DNA from: Symbiodinium natans
Lineage: Eukaryota > Sar > Dinophyceae > Suessiales > Symbiodiniaceae
NCBI GenBank assembly: GCA_905221605.1
Contig: CAJNDS010000286.1
Coordinates: 111,979-175,978 of the forward strand
Reading direction: 5' to 3'
DNA length: 64,000 nucleotides
This document shows positions 8,462 through 18,907 of this stretch, piece by piece (the stretch's first letter is position 1; each line of letters starts with the position of its first letter). Below the pieces are notes generated by a model. It was not told where the DNA came from. It worked only from the letters and a program-made list of their open reading frames with translations, and did not search any database. The translations under genes were made by a program, and so were the position numbers.

Positions 8462-11400
8462 ATGTTCGGCCGCCCGCTCCCCGATGCGCCCATGCAGTCG
8501 GTGGATCTGGACGGCGTGGCTGCAGCCTCTGTCCACGTGTTCGCCCGCCCGCTCCCTGAGGCACCCGCGCGGGCCGTGGATCTGGACGACGTGGCTGTGG
8601 CCTCTTTGCCAGCAAGCTCCGAACGCACGTCCACAGCGTCCGCGGCCGCCGCCGGGCCAGGACACAAGCGTCCGCGCCGCCAGCGCCGCGGAGATGCCAG
8701 AGACCGGCAGGTTCTTTGTCACGGCCTGCCCGGACAAACTTGCCGCTTCGCTGCAGATGGATCCGGCGCGCGGGCTCAAGGCAAGCATGGCGGTCGATGC
8801 GTTTTCTGCGACGAGTCAGCCATGGCCCAAGCTCTTGGGACACCTGCAGGCCGCGGCAACATCGTTCGGTTCCTCAAGCAGTGGAGACAGGCCGGCTCCG
8901 ACACTTTCGATGTTGCGCTTTCCCGCAGCACCTTGGCGTCGTTGCCGGACGAAGATCGCCAGGGCCTTCGGTTGTCGGCAGAGCTCCCGGTTCGGAGGCC
9001 TGTGGCGCAACCTGCCGGCCGTGCCGCCGAGGCGCTGGGCAGGCGCCGAGCCGTGACAGCGGCGCCGAGTGCGCAGCAGCTGCAGGCCTACCGCGCCGGG
9101 GTCGCGGAGGACCGCGCTTACGTGCGACGCAAATTCTTCCCGCAGCGCGACCGCCGTGTTCGGCATGCCGACTTCCGATGGAAAAACCCCATGCCCGCCA
9201 ACTTGCATGCCAAGATCCACGATCAGGCCTTCAACGACACCGGCCTTCCAGACGCGCACGTGACCGACAAGGCCCGCCTTCTGGAGCTTTGGTGCAAGCA
9301 GCATTCCTGGAAGGTTTGCCGTCTCTGCGCGACAGTGCAGCCGCAGCATCTCAAGGAGGCCGACCTCCGGGAGAAGACGCCGACTGCTCTTGCCAAGTGC
9401 AAGAACTGCAGCAAGCCCGAAGAGACACGACTATGGGTACCATCTGCAGAGGAGGTGCCCCTGCCTCTACGTGGACTGCCTCGCGAAGTGCTCCTGTCGT
9501 TGCGCCCCCTGGACATTGACTGCGGACCGGAATGGAAGGCTGATTATGGGTATTACTTTCATAGCACCATGATTCGCTTCTCCTGGTCCCAGCCGGACGT
9601 CCTGGCGAAGATCGACACTTTGGACGGCAGAAACCGCAAGATCGCCAAGAAGGCGGGCGCGCGTCTTGCTTGCCTGTTCTGCTTTGCCTCTGCTCGTCTG
9701 GCTTACCGTCCCTGCATGCCTGTTGTTGTGCGTGTCGTCAGGCCTTCGATTTCCTCATGGGCAGCGATGCCTCCAGCTACCGGTCCTTCGTGCAGCGCCA
9801 TCGCCGCTTTCTACGTGACTACCCCAACGCTGATGCCGAGAGGCGGAAGCGCCCTCTGCGCTTCCTGGAGGAAGAGGCTGTGGAGTGTGCACTGTGGCCA
9901 CATCTGTATTGGGACTGGCGCCTCTGTGAGACCTCTACGCGGCTCGCAGACGTTCGCCGCCGGGCTCGCGCCGTCGAGGCGGTTCGCGCCGCGGCCGGCG
10001 GCGCAGACGAATCCGATGTTGAGGAAGAAGATGTCGAGCATGCCACGCGACAGAGTCTGCGGCGCTCTTTCCTCGCAAAGGCCATGGGCCCTATCGCCGA
10101 CTACGCCGGCGACCACGAGCTCGTGCATTTCGTCTTCGATTTGTTCATGTGGTCGGACGTGGGGGGCAAAAAGGGCGCCTTGCCCGGCACGCCGATGTGG
10201 CAGGCGATGAAAGGCGCCCCGTGGACGCCCCAGTTCTGGAAGGTGCGACACGCCGCCGCCCTGGATATGCAGGCCCAATGCGGGTTTCCGGTTGCCTTCT
10301 TCACCTGGGCTCCGTTTGAGTGGTCCGCGCCATATCACCAGTGGGTTCTGCGCCAGATGGAGCAGTTGGGGCGCCATCGTCTCGGTTTGGCTGGACCCGA
10401 AGCCCTTCACCTGGCTCACCTGCTCACCGAGCTCTTTCGCGAGTGGGTTTGCGGGGGGGAAGGAAGTTTGGGGCTGCCACGTCCAACTGGCAGACCTCCC
10501 TTTTCGGTGGCCATCGAAGTGACGGCAGCCGCGTGCGGGTGAACTTCGTCGGGCGACTGGAGTTCCAAGATGGCAAACGCAAAGAAGCCACTCAAGATTA
10601 CCACGGGCGTGCGGCGGTGCACCTGCACGGTCTAGTCTTCGCCGATGAGGTCGGGCCGTCGCAGCTGCACACCAAGATCTGCGCCACGGTACCTCCGGAA
10701 GGCGACCCATTGCGAGGCTACGTGCTAGATGGGCAAGCCGGCCGCACGGGGAGCGGGCTGCCGAGACAGGAGGAGGCCAGCTACTGTGACGCCACGACGG
10801 ACACCGTGCACCTGCGACACTCCTTCCTGGACAAGCGCCTGGGCATCCGAGGCTACAGCCCCGAGTTCCTGGACGTGTTCAAGTGCCACCAGGATGTGCA
10901 GATTCAGCGAGGCACTGGGCTCATGCTCAAGTACGCCGCGACCTACCTGCCCAAGTTCAGCGATGGACCTGGGAAGGAGCTGATGGACGACGGCAGCAGC
11001 GCGTACGCAGCAGCCAGGCGCGTGCTCTTCACTTTCCATCCCGGTGAGCCGGAGATGTGGCTGCTGCTGGCGAGCCAGGCTTTCCCCATGTACTTCCTGG
11101 GCGGGACGATGCGGCCTATCATTGCCCCTCACCCTGGCATGCCGAAGAAACCGGACTACGTCCGTCAGTATGAGGCTGCCGCCTGGCGCGGGCAGATGAC
11201 GTTGCTGGAGTTCCTTCGCAGGGTGAACGCGAAGGGGGCCATTCTGGAGCACATCCGCAAGTCCCACGCCGCTTCGGGCACGGAGTCCATTCTGGAGGAA
11301 TACGCTCTTCGCTTCCAGACCTTCGGTGAGAAGGTCGTTGCCGCAGAAATGGTCTCCATGACCAACGACAAGTTCTACGGCCAGTGGCTTGCGCTCCACG

Positions 11401-13016
11401 TCCCTTTCCAGCAACTCGAGGACCTGCTCGTCCACGACATCGTCGCCCGTGTTCCCGACGGCGTGAAGTTTCTAGCCTGTGCTCTACACCTAGCCCCGGA
11501 GGTCTGGCGGCAGCCCGCTGCCATTCGAGCCTACATGGAGGTTCGAGCACATCGCGACACGTTCATCGAAACGGTCCTCAGCATGATTTCAGCACAGGCA
11601 GCTTTCGTGGAACAGCACCTCGATGGGCGACTGTCGCCGCCCGGTGCCGTGGCCATTCCCATGCGCCCGAGCTACGTGGGCGACGACTCCGATGAGCTGC
11701 AGTTCACTGCATCGCAATCTTTGCTCGAGACCTACATCGACCGCCGCGTCGACCAGGCGCTTCGCATCCGTGCGACTGCGGACGACGTCGAGTACGAGCG
11801 CTTGGTGGGGCTTGCAGAGGAGCACGGGAGCATGGTGGCCGCCACCGGCCCGCCGGGAACTGGCAAGACCGCTGTGCTGGACCGGTGCATTCGGCGGGCT
11901 GAATCCCTCGGCGCCCGCATCCTGATCGCTTTGCCCACGGGAGTTCAGAGATCTCGGATGAGGCAGCGACATCCGAACGTGGACTTGGACACGTGTCACG
12001 GAGCTTTCCTTTTCCATCGACCCCTGACGGAGGCTTTGGGCATTGTGGCAGCCTACGATCTGATCGTCGTCGATGAAGCCTTCCAACTCGTCGAAGAACA
12101 CTTCGAGCGATTGCATCAGATGTGGGTGGTGGCCGCCAGGGTGCCTTGTCTGGTTCTGGCAGGCGACGAGTGGCAGCTCCCGCCTCCAGATCGCACGCAA
12201 CGGAGCCTCGCCTGCCACCCGCGCTGGAGATTCGTCTGCAAGGTGGAGCTGCACCACGTTTGGCGGCAGGACGGCGGCGACCCTCTCCTCAGCAAGCTGA
12301 CGTACCTCCGCAAGAGCCGCCCGACCGGAAGAGAAGGCGACAGCCTGTTGCGCGATCTCTGTCGCGGGCACAAGGCTTGGTCTGGCCACCACGAGCCGAC
12401 TGGCGACGACATCAAACGCCTCCTGGAGCGCACCGACGGCGGCGGCACCACCGTGATCACCTGCACTCGGCGAGGGGCCGCTCTGGTGAATCGACTGTTC
12501 CAGGCTGCTTTGTTCCCGCGGCCGACGGCGCCAGCGCTGGGTCGTGTCCCGGCGGACTATGAGTGCAACCCCGTCAACTATGATGACACCGGAAAGCTGC
12601 TTGACCGACTGCCGCAGCCGCTGCACTTGACCCTGCACGAAGGTCTGCGAGTTCGACTCACGCGAAACGTCGACAAGCCCAATGACTTCGTGAATGGAAT
12701 GGCTGCTGTCGTACTCGGTTTCGACCCTCGCCGGCACGCCATTGTGGTGGAAACAGAGAGCAAGCATTGCCTGTGTGTGTACCCCATCACGACCGACGAC
12801 GTGCCTGGAGGGCGCTTGACTTACTATCCGGTCAAGTTGGGGTACGCGGACACGGTGCACAAGTACCAGGGAGCTGAGCTCAGCCATGTTACCTTTTGGC
12901 CGGACCGGCCTGGCTGCCCTGCTGCAGGTTACGTGGCCCTCTCACGAGTGAAGAGAGATGCGGACTACCTTCTCGGCGGTTGCGTCAAGCCAGAACACTT
13001 CCTCCCGGCCCGCTGA
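8462..13016 (+). CDS. Helitron-like Rep/helicase transposase
   Basis: ATG at 8462. Exon 1 (to 9652, 397 aa) contains a two-copy 25-residue repeat (FGRPLPDAP / FARPLPEAP), a C86-x7-C94-x18-C113-x2-C116 zinc-type motif and a CxxC-x23-CxxC motif at 286-316. A GC-AG intron (9653-9741) restores frame into the Helitron N-terminal domain (FVQRHRRFLRDYP, then FFTWAPFEWSAPYHQWV). A second break near 10447-10493 joins the last frame, which carries HUH (VHLHGLVF, 10620-10628), the Rep tyrosine motif KYAATYLPK (10929-10955, Y-x3-Y-x2-K) and an SF1B helicase: Walker A GPPGTGKT, VVDEAFQL, LAGDEWQLPPPD, HKYQGAEL and ALSRVK. Total about 1470 aa, usual for autonomous Helitrons. These nick single-strand DNA and move by rolling-circle replication. 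It may be active apart from the uncertain second junction. Confidence 0.9.
9653..9741 (+). other. Probable GC-AG intron in the Rep/helicase gene
   Basis: AAG|GCGGGCGCG ... GTGCGTGTCGTCAG|GCC. The 89 bases have no in-frame stop but are rich in Cys/Leu nonsense. Removing them shifts the reading frame exactly from exon 1 into the domain that resembles the Helitron N-terminus, with both junctions in phase 0. GC donors are common in dinoflagellates. Confidence 0.65.
10447..10493 (+). other. Frame change: 47-bp mini-intron or lost G in a poly-G run
   Basis: The reading frame must shift between REW and the next domain. Either GTTTGCGGG ... ACTGGCAG is a 47-base GT-AG intron, or one G is missing from the seven-G run at 10453-10459, giving VCGGG RKFGAATSNWQTSLFGG. 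The second reading yields a smooth protein, so a frameshift (a real mutation or a homopolymer error) is at least as likely. Confidence 0.5.
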
Positions 13017-13560
13017 CCCAGCCTGAGTGCTTGCAAATGGTTTCAATGTACTCTCACCACGGCTAACAGAGAAGCCGCAAAATCTCGATTGCGCCGAGCG
13101 ACTCGAGGGCGCCAAAAGGCAGAGCGTGTCGCATCGCGCAGCCACGTGTCCGAATGCACCTTTATCATAATAATACAGGGCCGTCTACGGCATACACAAC
13201 GAATGATCTAAAGACCTAGCGAGAAGTAATCAGTCCATCGCATTTCATCCCTGCCTGACATATAGCCACCTGCGTGCTTGCCTGCCACCATGGCCATTTG
13301 AGATCTCTGACTCCGTGGCTGCGCCCATTCCCCTCGTTTCCTGTGCTGCTCACGGCCCTGTGTCCAGCTCGTCGCCCCTGGGCTGATATCGAAGACAATG
13401 AAATCTTCTTAGCCTTCAAAAGCTGGAAGTACGTGCAGCGTCGAATGCATAAGTTTGATAATGTAGGCTGGCTTTGGTTCGGCTGGCTTTGGTTTGGCTT
13501 GTTGCAAGTAGTGATTGGGCGGTCTTGGGGTGGGCATGTCTGCACACTATTGCGTTCAGC
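13017..13560. other. 3' flank of the Helitron-like island
   Basis: No confident gene. A plus frame at 13274-13594 contains DIEDNEIFLAFKSWKYVQ and could be a remnant, but a minus frame of similar length overlaps it. No clear CTRR-plus-hairpin Helitron terminus was recognised. Telomere-like repeats resume at about 13575. Confidence 0.4.
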
Positions 13561-13632
13561 TGACCCATGCTACACCCTAAACCCTAAACCCTAACCCCTA
13601 ACCCCTAACCCCTAAACCTAAACCCTAACCAG

Positions 13633-14040
13633 GCCAAGCAGAGGGGTTCAGAGTTGAGCTTTGCCTCGGTCCGGAGGCTTGAGAGATCCCAAGAGCACTG
13701 TTTCTGAGCTTTGTGGTTGGGGGTTTAGGGTTTAGAGTTTTCGTTTTCCCGCTTTGGGGATTTGGGGTTCATGGGTTTCGGGAGTGGCGTGCCACCCAAG
13801 ATTGTCTTGATGCATTCCCCCCCCCCCCCTCCCCCCGCCCCCCATTAGCAAAACCAACGGCACGACAAGCAAATACTTGGGAGGTGTGCAGTTTGCAGAC
13901 TCCAAATCCGATCCAGGATTTGGGGGGCCTCTATCTGGACCGGCACATGCCCAAACTAGCACGCGCTTGCCAATGTTTTTGTACTTTGGACGAAGACGTC
14001 AGCCACAGTTGCGGGCAGCACAAGGCCGCTGCCCGTTTTA
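13633..14040 (+). CDS. Two weak exon candidates
   Basis: 13633-13707 follows AACCAG and reads AKQRGSELSFASVRRLERSQ to a TGA. At 13849-14040, after a poly-C tract and CATTAG, two plus frames are open for 60 or more codons (one contains DLGGLYLDRHMPKLARACQC), so the frame cannot be decided. No family recognised. Confidence 0.25.
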
Positions 14041-14122
14041 GGGTTTAGGGTTTAGGGTTTAATTAGGGTTCGCATGAAAAGGACTGAACCCGCAAAAAGC
14101 TCCCGAGCACCCAAACGCCCAG

Positions 14123-14202
14123 GCTCATACCTTCATCAGCCGCGTCCTGCATGACGATGCATGGCCCGGACCTGAGCCTATCACCCTCTTGGACCCAGCT
14201 CT
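14123..14202 (+). CDS. Candidate exon
   Basis: AACGCCCAG before, CTCT|GTTTAGGG after. The frame reads AHTFISRVLHDDAWPGPEP then ITLLDPAL with GC-ending codons. The donor is the first telomere unit itself. Product unknown. Confidence 0.45.
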
Positions 14203-15001
14203 GTTTAGGGTTTAGGGGTTTTAGGGTCTAGTGTTTAGGGTTTAGGATTTAGGGTTGAGGGAAGATCCGAAGCCGTAAACATCCGTAAAACCTTATAATT
14301 CAATGCTCTGGTCACCTGTATTTTCATCTCGTGGCAAGACTGACAACCCACGAACCCTCAAGTACACCCACTGAGCCCTCTCGGGTTTAGGCTTTGGGGT
14401 TTTGGGCTTAGGGTTTGGGGCATTAGGGTCGGTGGTTTAGGGCCTCAGCCTCAGTGCATGTGCTCTGGCAGTCACGTCCCAGTTGCAAGGGTGGTTTAAG
14501 GCTTGGGTTGAGGGCTTGTGCGGTTCAGGGGGTCCAGAGAGGCCTCAGGGTTGAGAAAACTTGTGACTGATGACCTTCTGTCTGGTGAATGACACACACT
14601 GGGCCGGAGGCTAGCTTTTGCTGCATCACGGATGTTTGGCAAGACTAACCCTAAGCGGCAAAAGAAACCCAAACCCCTCCCTACCGCCGTAACGTGTCAA
14701 ATTGGCGGCATCCTAAGCTCGAATCCCCGCAGTTTAAGTTGAAGACCTCTGGCCTTAAAGGTCAAGTTCGGACTTCGGAAGCCCAAAACCCTGAACCGAC
14801 AAGTTCCCTAAAGCCTACGTTTTCGGGCTTCGGGATCTTAGTTGGTGCCTGAGAAATCGGGTTACTTAATTCGGAGAAGCCAACTTCGGGGATGACCCTG
14901 CTTACGAAGTTCCCTGAGCCTTCAAGCGATCTAGAGAGAGAAGAAGAGAAGCCCTAAACCCTAAACCCTAAACCCCAAACCCTAAACCCTAAACCCTAGA
15001 G

Positions 15002-15112
15002 AGATGAGGCTATACTTCCGTCGCTCCTGGCAGATGGGACCCTTTGCTGCAGCCCATTCTCCCAGCAAGGCCCCCTTGTGCTTTCTCTGGATATTTTGGG
15101 GACTCTGGGCCT
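15002..15112 (+). CDS. Candidate exon, aromatic and hydrophobic
   Basis: Starts within CCCTAGAGAG|ATG and reads MRLYFRRSWQMGPFAA, then a hydrophobic CFLWIFWGLWA before the frame closes in the CCCTAAA array. A possible signal or membrane segment; boundaries weak. Confidence 0.3.
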
Positions 15113-15261
15113 TGAAACCCTAAACCCTAAACCCTAAACCCTAAACCCTAAACCGCACTCAGGGATGCTTAAGGGGTGCTTCGCTTGCTAAAAGAAGCTC
15201 CAGAAGTTCAGAGGCCCGAGATCTAGATTCGGGCTATAGAGTTGAGAGGGCTTCTGCTTCA

Positions 15262-15353
15262 GGGTTCAGGGTTCAGGGTTCAGGGTTCAGGGTTTAGGGT
15301 TTAGGGTTTAGGGTTTAGGGTTTAGGGTTTAGGGTTTAGGGTTTAGGGTTTAG
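15262..15353 (+). repeat. Telomere-like array, TTCAGGG then TTTAGGG
   Basis: Four TTCAGGG units followed by about nine TTTAGGG units, showing blockwise homogenisation of a variant. Confidence 0.95.
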
Positions 15354-16086
15354 GGCTTCTTGGAGCTGCTTTAGAATATACTTCGAGGTTCATGGGTACT
15401 TTGAACCGCACTTATCAGTTTTCATTTACTGCATCCCCTAAACCCTAAACCCTAAACCCTAAACCCTGAACCCTGAACCCTGAACCCTAAACCCTAAACC
15501 CTAAACCCTAAGCCGGACTTGGGGTTTTTTAGTTATTCGGGTTCTCAGTACCCTGAACCTCCTATAGGTACTTCAGAGTCCTATGCGCCCAACTCCCTTA
15601 AACCCTAAACCCAAAACCCTAAACCCTAAACCATCCTAAACCCGAAACCCTAAACACTACACCCTAAACCCGAAACCCTAAACCCTACCCCGGAGGAACT
15701 GACTTTCCGCAGCTCCCCCAAGTCCCAGTTCAAAGGGTGTACAGGGTTTAGGGTTTGGGGTTCAAGGTTTGGGGTTTAGGGTTTAGGGTTTAGGGTTCAG
15801 GGTTGCGCCGGGTTGCGCGTTCAAGGTTGAGTCGGGTGGTTTCACAGCAGCTCTTATGCCAAGAAAGTCGTCTCTGTCCTCCCGTAGATTTGGGGCCCCA
15901 CGCGAAGGATGCAGGCTTTAGGCTTTAGGGTTTAAGGTTTAGTTGTTTAGGGGTTTAGGGTTTAGGGCTTCGGTCAAGAGGTTTCGGCTTTAGGGGTTTA
16001 AGAAATACCAGCTGTACGTCGCGATCTCGGGATCCCCTTTACACCCCTAAACCCGAAACCCTAAACCCTAAACCCTAAACACCCAG

Positions 16087-16184
16087 GAAGAAGCTCCTTC
16101 ATCGCCACCTGGTCGCTGGGCGTGCCCGAGACTCTGGCCCTTGGGTTCTATAGGGTACATGAGGCGTACATAAGGAGTGCCCTT
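16087..16184 (+). CDS. Candidate exon with consensus donor
   Basis: After ACACCCAG the frame reads RSSFIATWSLGVPETLALGF, then YRVHEAYIRSAL, and ends at CCTT|GTAAGG, a near-perfect 5' splice site. One of the more convincing islands. Product unknown. Confidence 0.45.
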
Positions 16185-16300
16185 GTAAGGGTTAAGGGTT
16201 TAGGCGGTTTAGGGTTTAGGGTTAGGGTTTGGGTTCAGGGTTAAGGGTTGAGGGTTGAGGGTTGAGGGTTTAGGGTTTAGGGTTTAGGGTTTAGGGTTTA

Positions 16301-16343
16301 GGGCTTAGGGCTTAGGGCTTAGGGCTTAGGGCTTAGGGCTTAG
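16301..16343 (+). repeat. Private variant array (TTAGGGC)n
   Basis: Six consecutive TTAGGGC units between ordinary TTTAGGG and TTTGGGG units, a locally amplified variant. Confidence 0.95.
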
Positions 16344-16395
16344 GGTTTGGGGTTTGGGGTTTAGGGTTTAGGGTTTGGCGTGTTGTGTGGGATGT

Positions 16396-16703
16396 GGGTG
16401 AAGCTTGAAGCAGGAGCGGAGGCCTCAATCCATAATGCTCTAAATACAGCAACCTTTGAAGCACCTCTAGCGCCCGAAGTTGAAGGAAGACAGAAACATG
16501 GGTTTCCGAAAATAGGGGTACCCTTTTGGGGGGTTCCTATAATGAGGATTATAGTATTTGGAGGTATATTAGGGGTACCCCTATTTTGGGAAACGCCCAC
16601 ATAGAGACACCTCCCAAAACGGGGAATGTCGAACAAGTCTCTCCACGGGCGTTGCGATTGCCGCTGTGAGTTTCGACTGAAGTCATTGCAGACATGCCCT
16701 TAG
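16396..16703 (+). CDS. Candidate two-exon gene end split by a family-B inverted-repeat element
   Basis: Exon 1 (to 16501) reads EAGAEASIHNALNTATFEAP then LAPEVEGRQKH and ends at GG|GTTTCCG, the first bases of the inverted-repeat element. Exon 2 from 16607 keeps phase and reads HLPKRGMSNKSLHGRCDCRC then EFRLKSLQTCP to a TAG at 16701. An alternative AG two bases upstream (16604) gives another open frame, so the exact acceptor is uncertain. Family not recognised. The intron consists almost wholly of the element. Confidence 0.4.
16501..16597. mobile_element. Family-B inverted-repeat element (introner-like), complete
   Basis: Terminal inverted repeats TTTCCGAAAATAGGGGTACC and GGTACCCCTATTTTGGGAAA flank an AT-rich centre, about 97 bases. 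Other copies: 58851-58955 (complete), 45641-45725 (one end) and a fragment at 50361-50385. Confidence 0.8.
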
Positions 16704-16942
16704 AAAGCTTGCTGTATGTGATCCACTGCGCCCAAATTCCTTATTGCCAGGGAGCCGCAAGCGCTAACTCCTCCGAATCTCAGCCCACAACCCTGGCTAA
16801 ACTCCCCAAAACCCCTAGGCCCTTAAATCCCTCAACCCGAAGCACTAAACCCTAAACCCGAAACCCGACACCCTAAACCCTAAACCCTAAACCCACCCCT
16901 AAACCCTGAAATCCCCAAAACCCGAACCAAGCCGGGGTCGCC

Positions 16943-17533
16943 ATGTTCTGCTGCGGATCCGGCAATGTCGATGACGAGGCCTAGGGATTAGGGATTAGGG
17001 ACTAGGGTTTAGGGTTTAGGGTTTAGGGTTTAGGGTTTAGGGGGTTTATGGGCTGGAGAAGCCTCTAGGAGCCTCTTTTTGGTGGAGGGGGAGGGGGGTG
17101 GTGTACGCTTGGGTTTAGGGTGCAGCAGGTGCATCTGCTGAATCTGGGTCGTTGTTGAAAAAAGTTACATGTTTATGAATACTTGAACCCAAGAAGGAAC
17201 AAAGATGATCATGCTTAGATAGTAGCCTAACAATGGTGCAGCAATAGGGTTGACTCTGTGTACTTCTCGTTTGCTCTTGTCCACTGTGCCCACCCTGGTC
17301 TATCACAGAAGAACCCCTCAGGCCGAGTCACGGGGGTGTCAGCCCCAAAACCTCACATAAATCCCCTCACCCCCCGCCCGCCCCCCCGCCCACACCCACC
17401 CAAGAAAAAGCCAAGTCAGCCCTAGACCCTGAACCCTAAACCCTAAACCATTTTTCGCCCTCAACCCTTTTCCCTGCAGGAGGTGCAGCTACGAGGCGGC
17501 AAGCACGCAGATAGCGAGCTCGACCGCTGGAAG
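16943..17533 (+). CDS. Candidate start exon plus second exon
   Basis: ATG at 16943 begins MFCCGSGNVDDE, ending at GAG|GCCTAGGG (GC donor). The next island with a good acceptor (TTTTCCCTGCAG, exon 17480-17533) reads EVQLRGGKHADSELDRWK in phase 0 and ends AAG|GCTCAT, again GC. The join is phase-consistent. A Cys-rich N-terminus suggests possible lipid modification. The intron holds TTTAGGG tracts and an unrelated 300-base stretch. Confidence 0.4.
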
Positions 17534-17538
17534 GCTCA

Positions 17539-17749
17539 TACTTGGAGGTTCATGGTACTTATTAACCAATTATAACTGTACAGGATTTTGGGGTTTAGGG
17601 TTCAGGGTTTAGGGTTTTGGGTTTTAGGGTTTACGGTTTAGGGTTTAGGGTAATTGTGCTTATAGCCATATTAGGGCACTTAAGGGGCTTATAAGTGGGT
17701 TATAAGTACAGTTGTAATTGGATAATCAGTACCTTGAACCGGCCACTTA
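17539..17749. mobile_element. Family-A inverted-repeat element with a telomere-like tract nested inside
   Basis: Left end TACTTGGAGGTTCATGGTAC ... AATTATAACTGTAC and right end GTACAGTTGTAATTGG ... GTACCTTGAACCGG pair over about 44 bases. TTTAGGG-type repeats occupy 17585-17650 inside the element, so the tract arrived after it or expanded within it. Other copies: 24502-24645, 39703-39822, 42371-42501, 47568-47690, 56008-56170; partial at 22795-22888, 41146-41273, 41425-41492, 35563-35577. Confidence 0.8.
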
Positions 17750-17751
17750 CT

Positions 17752-17841
17752 AGGTACATAGGGACTTTATAAGGTATTTAGAGGGTCTATATGGGGAATG
17801 AGATTAAGGGTCCCTGCTAATTAGGGGTCCCTCCTTATACA
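17752..17841. mobile_element. Family-D repeat fragment
   Basis: Shares GGGTCCCT ... TAGGGGTCCCTCCTTATA and a GACTTTATAAGGTAT core with copies at 25384-25505, 47998-48132 and, rearranged around an AT microsatellite, 45886-46078. The ends are inverted (AGGAGGGACCC / GGGTCCCTCCT). Confidence 0.6.
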
Positions 17842-18260
17842 CAGTAGCTTAGGGTTCAGGAGGCTTCTACGGGTTTTGGTCTAGGAGGTCTGGGGAAGTT
17901 TGCAGGGTTTCTTGGTGTGTCTTGGGAAATGAAATGTAGATCTGCTTGGGGTTGCTTAGGGGTGGCTTCTGGGGTTCAAGGTTGAAGCTTGCTTTTAGGG
18001 CCCAGAAGCAAGAACTGTACGGACACCCCTTAACCCTAAACCCTTCGCACCTGGATCCGAAGCCCCTGAACCCTGCCCTACCGGAGCCCATCTTCCCGGC
18101 AAAATGCAGAAACCCGAGCCCTGAAACTCGAATCCGGTTTGGGTTCAGGGTCTACGCTTTAGCGCATATATTTTCGGGTTCAGGGTTCAGGGTTTAGGGT
18201 TCAGGGTTCAGGATTTAGGGTTTAGGTGACATTTAAAGCAAACAAGGACACCGACAGCAG

Positions 18261-18365
18261 GCCCAGGCGCTCTCAGCGCCCCCCTTGGACGCCCCCGACG
18301 CCGACGCCCCCGCCGCCTCGCAACACCTCACGCAGTCCTTCCGAAGTGGAAGCTCGGTGCTTTGA
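18261..18365 (+). CDS. Candidate last exon, Ala/Asp/Pro-rich
   Basis: After CCGACAGCAG the frame reads AQALSAPPLDAPDADAPAAS, then QHLTQSFRSGSSVL and TGA. High GC third positions. A second frame is also open, so the call is moderate. Confidence 0.4.
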   Translation, partial: AQALSAPPLDAPDADAPAASQHLTQSFRSGSSVL

Positions 18366-18422
18366 CAAGAGGGTTTCGGGCTTAGGGCTTAGGGTTAAGA
18401 AATTAGTGGAGTGTATGTATAG

Positions 18423-18679
18423 TAATGTTGACTTCACATTAGGAATTCCCGCTACAATTATAAAATCCAGCTGCCGGAACACAATAATATAGCCCCCCAC
18501 AATTATCAAATCAAGCCCGGAATATTTTTTGTACGGGCGGTACTACTAGTGGTACTACTACCTAATACTAAAACTAATAGTACGTCCTACCAGGATTTAG
18601 GCGAATATAATTGAGGAGGCCCTGGCCGGAGAGATTGATCAATCAAGGGGGGGGGGTTATTAATGCGAAGTCAACATTA
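18423..18679. mobile_element. 257-bp inverted-repeat element
   Basis: Terminal inverted repeat TAATGTTGACTTCACATTA at the left and its complement (one mismatch) at 18661-18679. The interior is AT-rich with repeated GTACTACTA. Single copy in this window; MITE-like. Confidence 0.75.
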
Positions 18680-18878
18680 GGCTTATCAAAGTTGTGCCTT
18701 GAGGGTCTTGACCTACTCCCCTCCCCAAATAAATAGACGTTGCTGCAAAGGATGTAACTAACGCGGTTGCGATCGCCTCCATATGAAATTACCCAAACGA
18801 GGTTCATAATTTAGACCAACTCCATATGACCTCCCCTTGCCGGTCAGGCAAAAGCACCCGTAACCATTGTGTTGTGGG

Positions 18879-18907
18879 TGGGGGGGGGGGGGGGGGGGGG
18901 GGGGGGT
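18879..18907 (+). repeat. Poly-G run
   Basis: Nearly uninterrupted G for about 28 bases, followed directly by TAATTCCC and CCCTAAA units. Comparable poly-G or poly-C runs occur at 23531-23597, 30899-30928, 31664-31698, 42927-42960, 48501-48532, 51123-51152, 52542-52573 and 54507-54522. Confidence 0.95.

Noticed and set aside
11589-12887. 432-codon minus-strand ORF inside the helicase
   Set aside because: Antisense shadow. The plus frame carries all helicase motifs.
13100-13560. Helitron 3' terminus (hairpin plus CTRR)
   Set aside because: No hairpin followed by CTRR could be identified with confidence in the flank.
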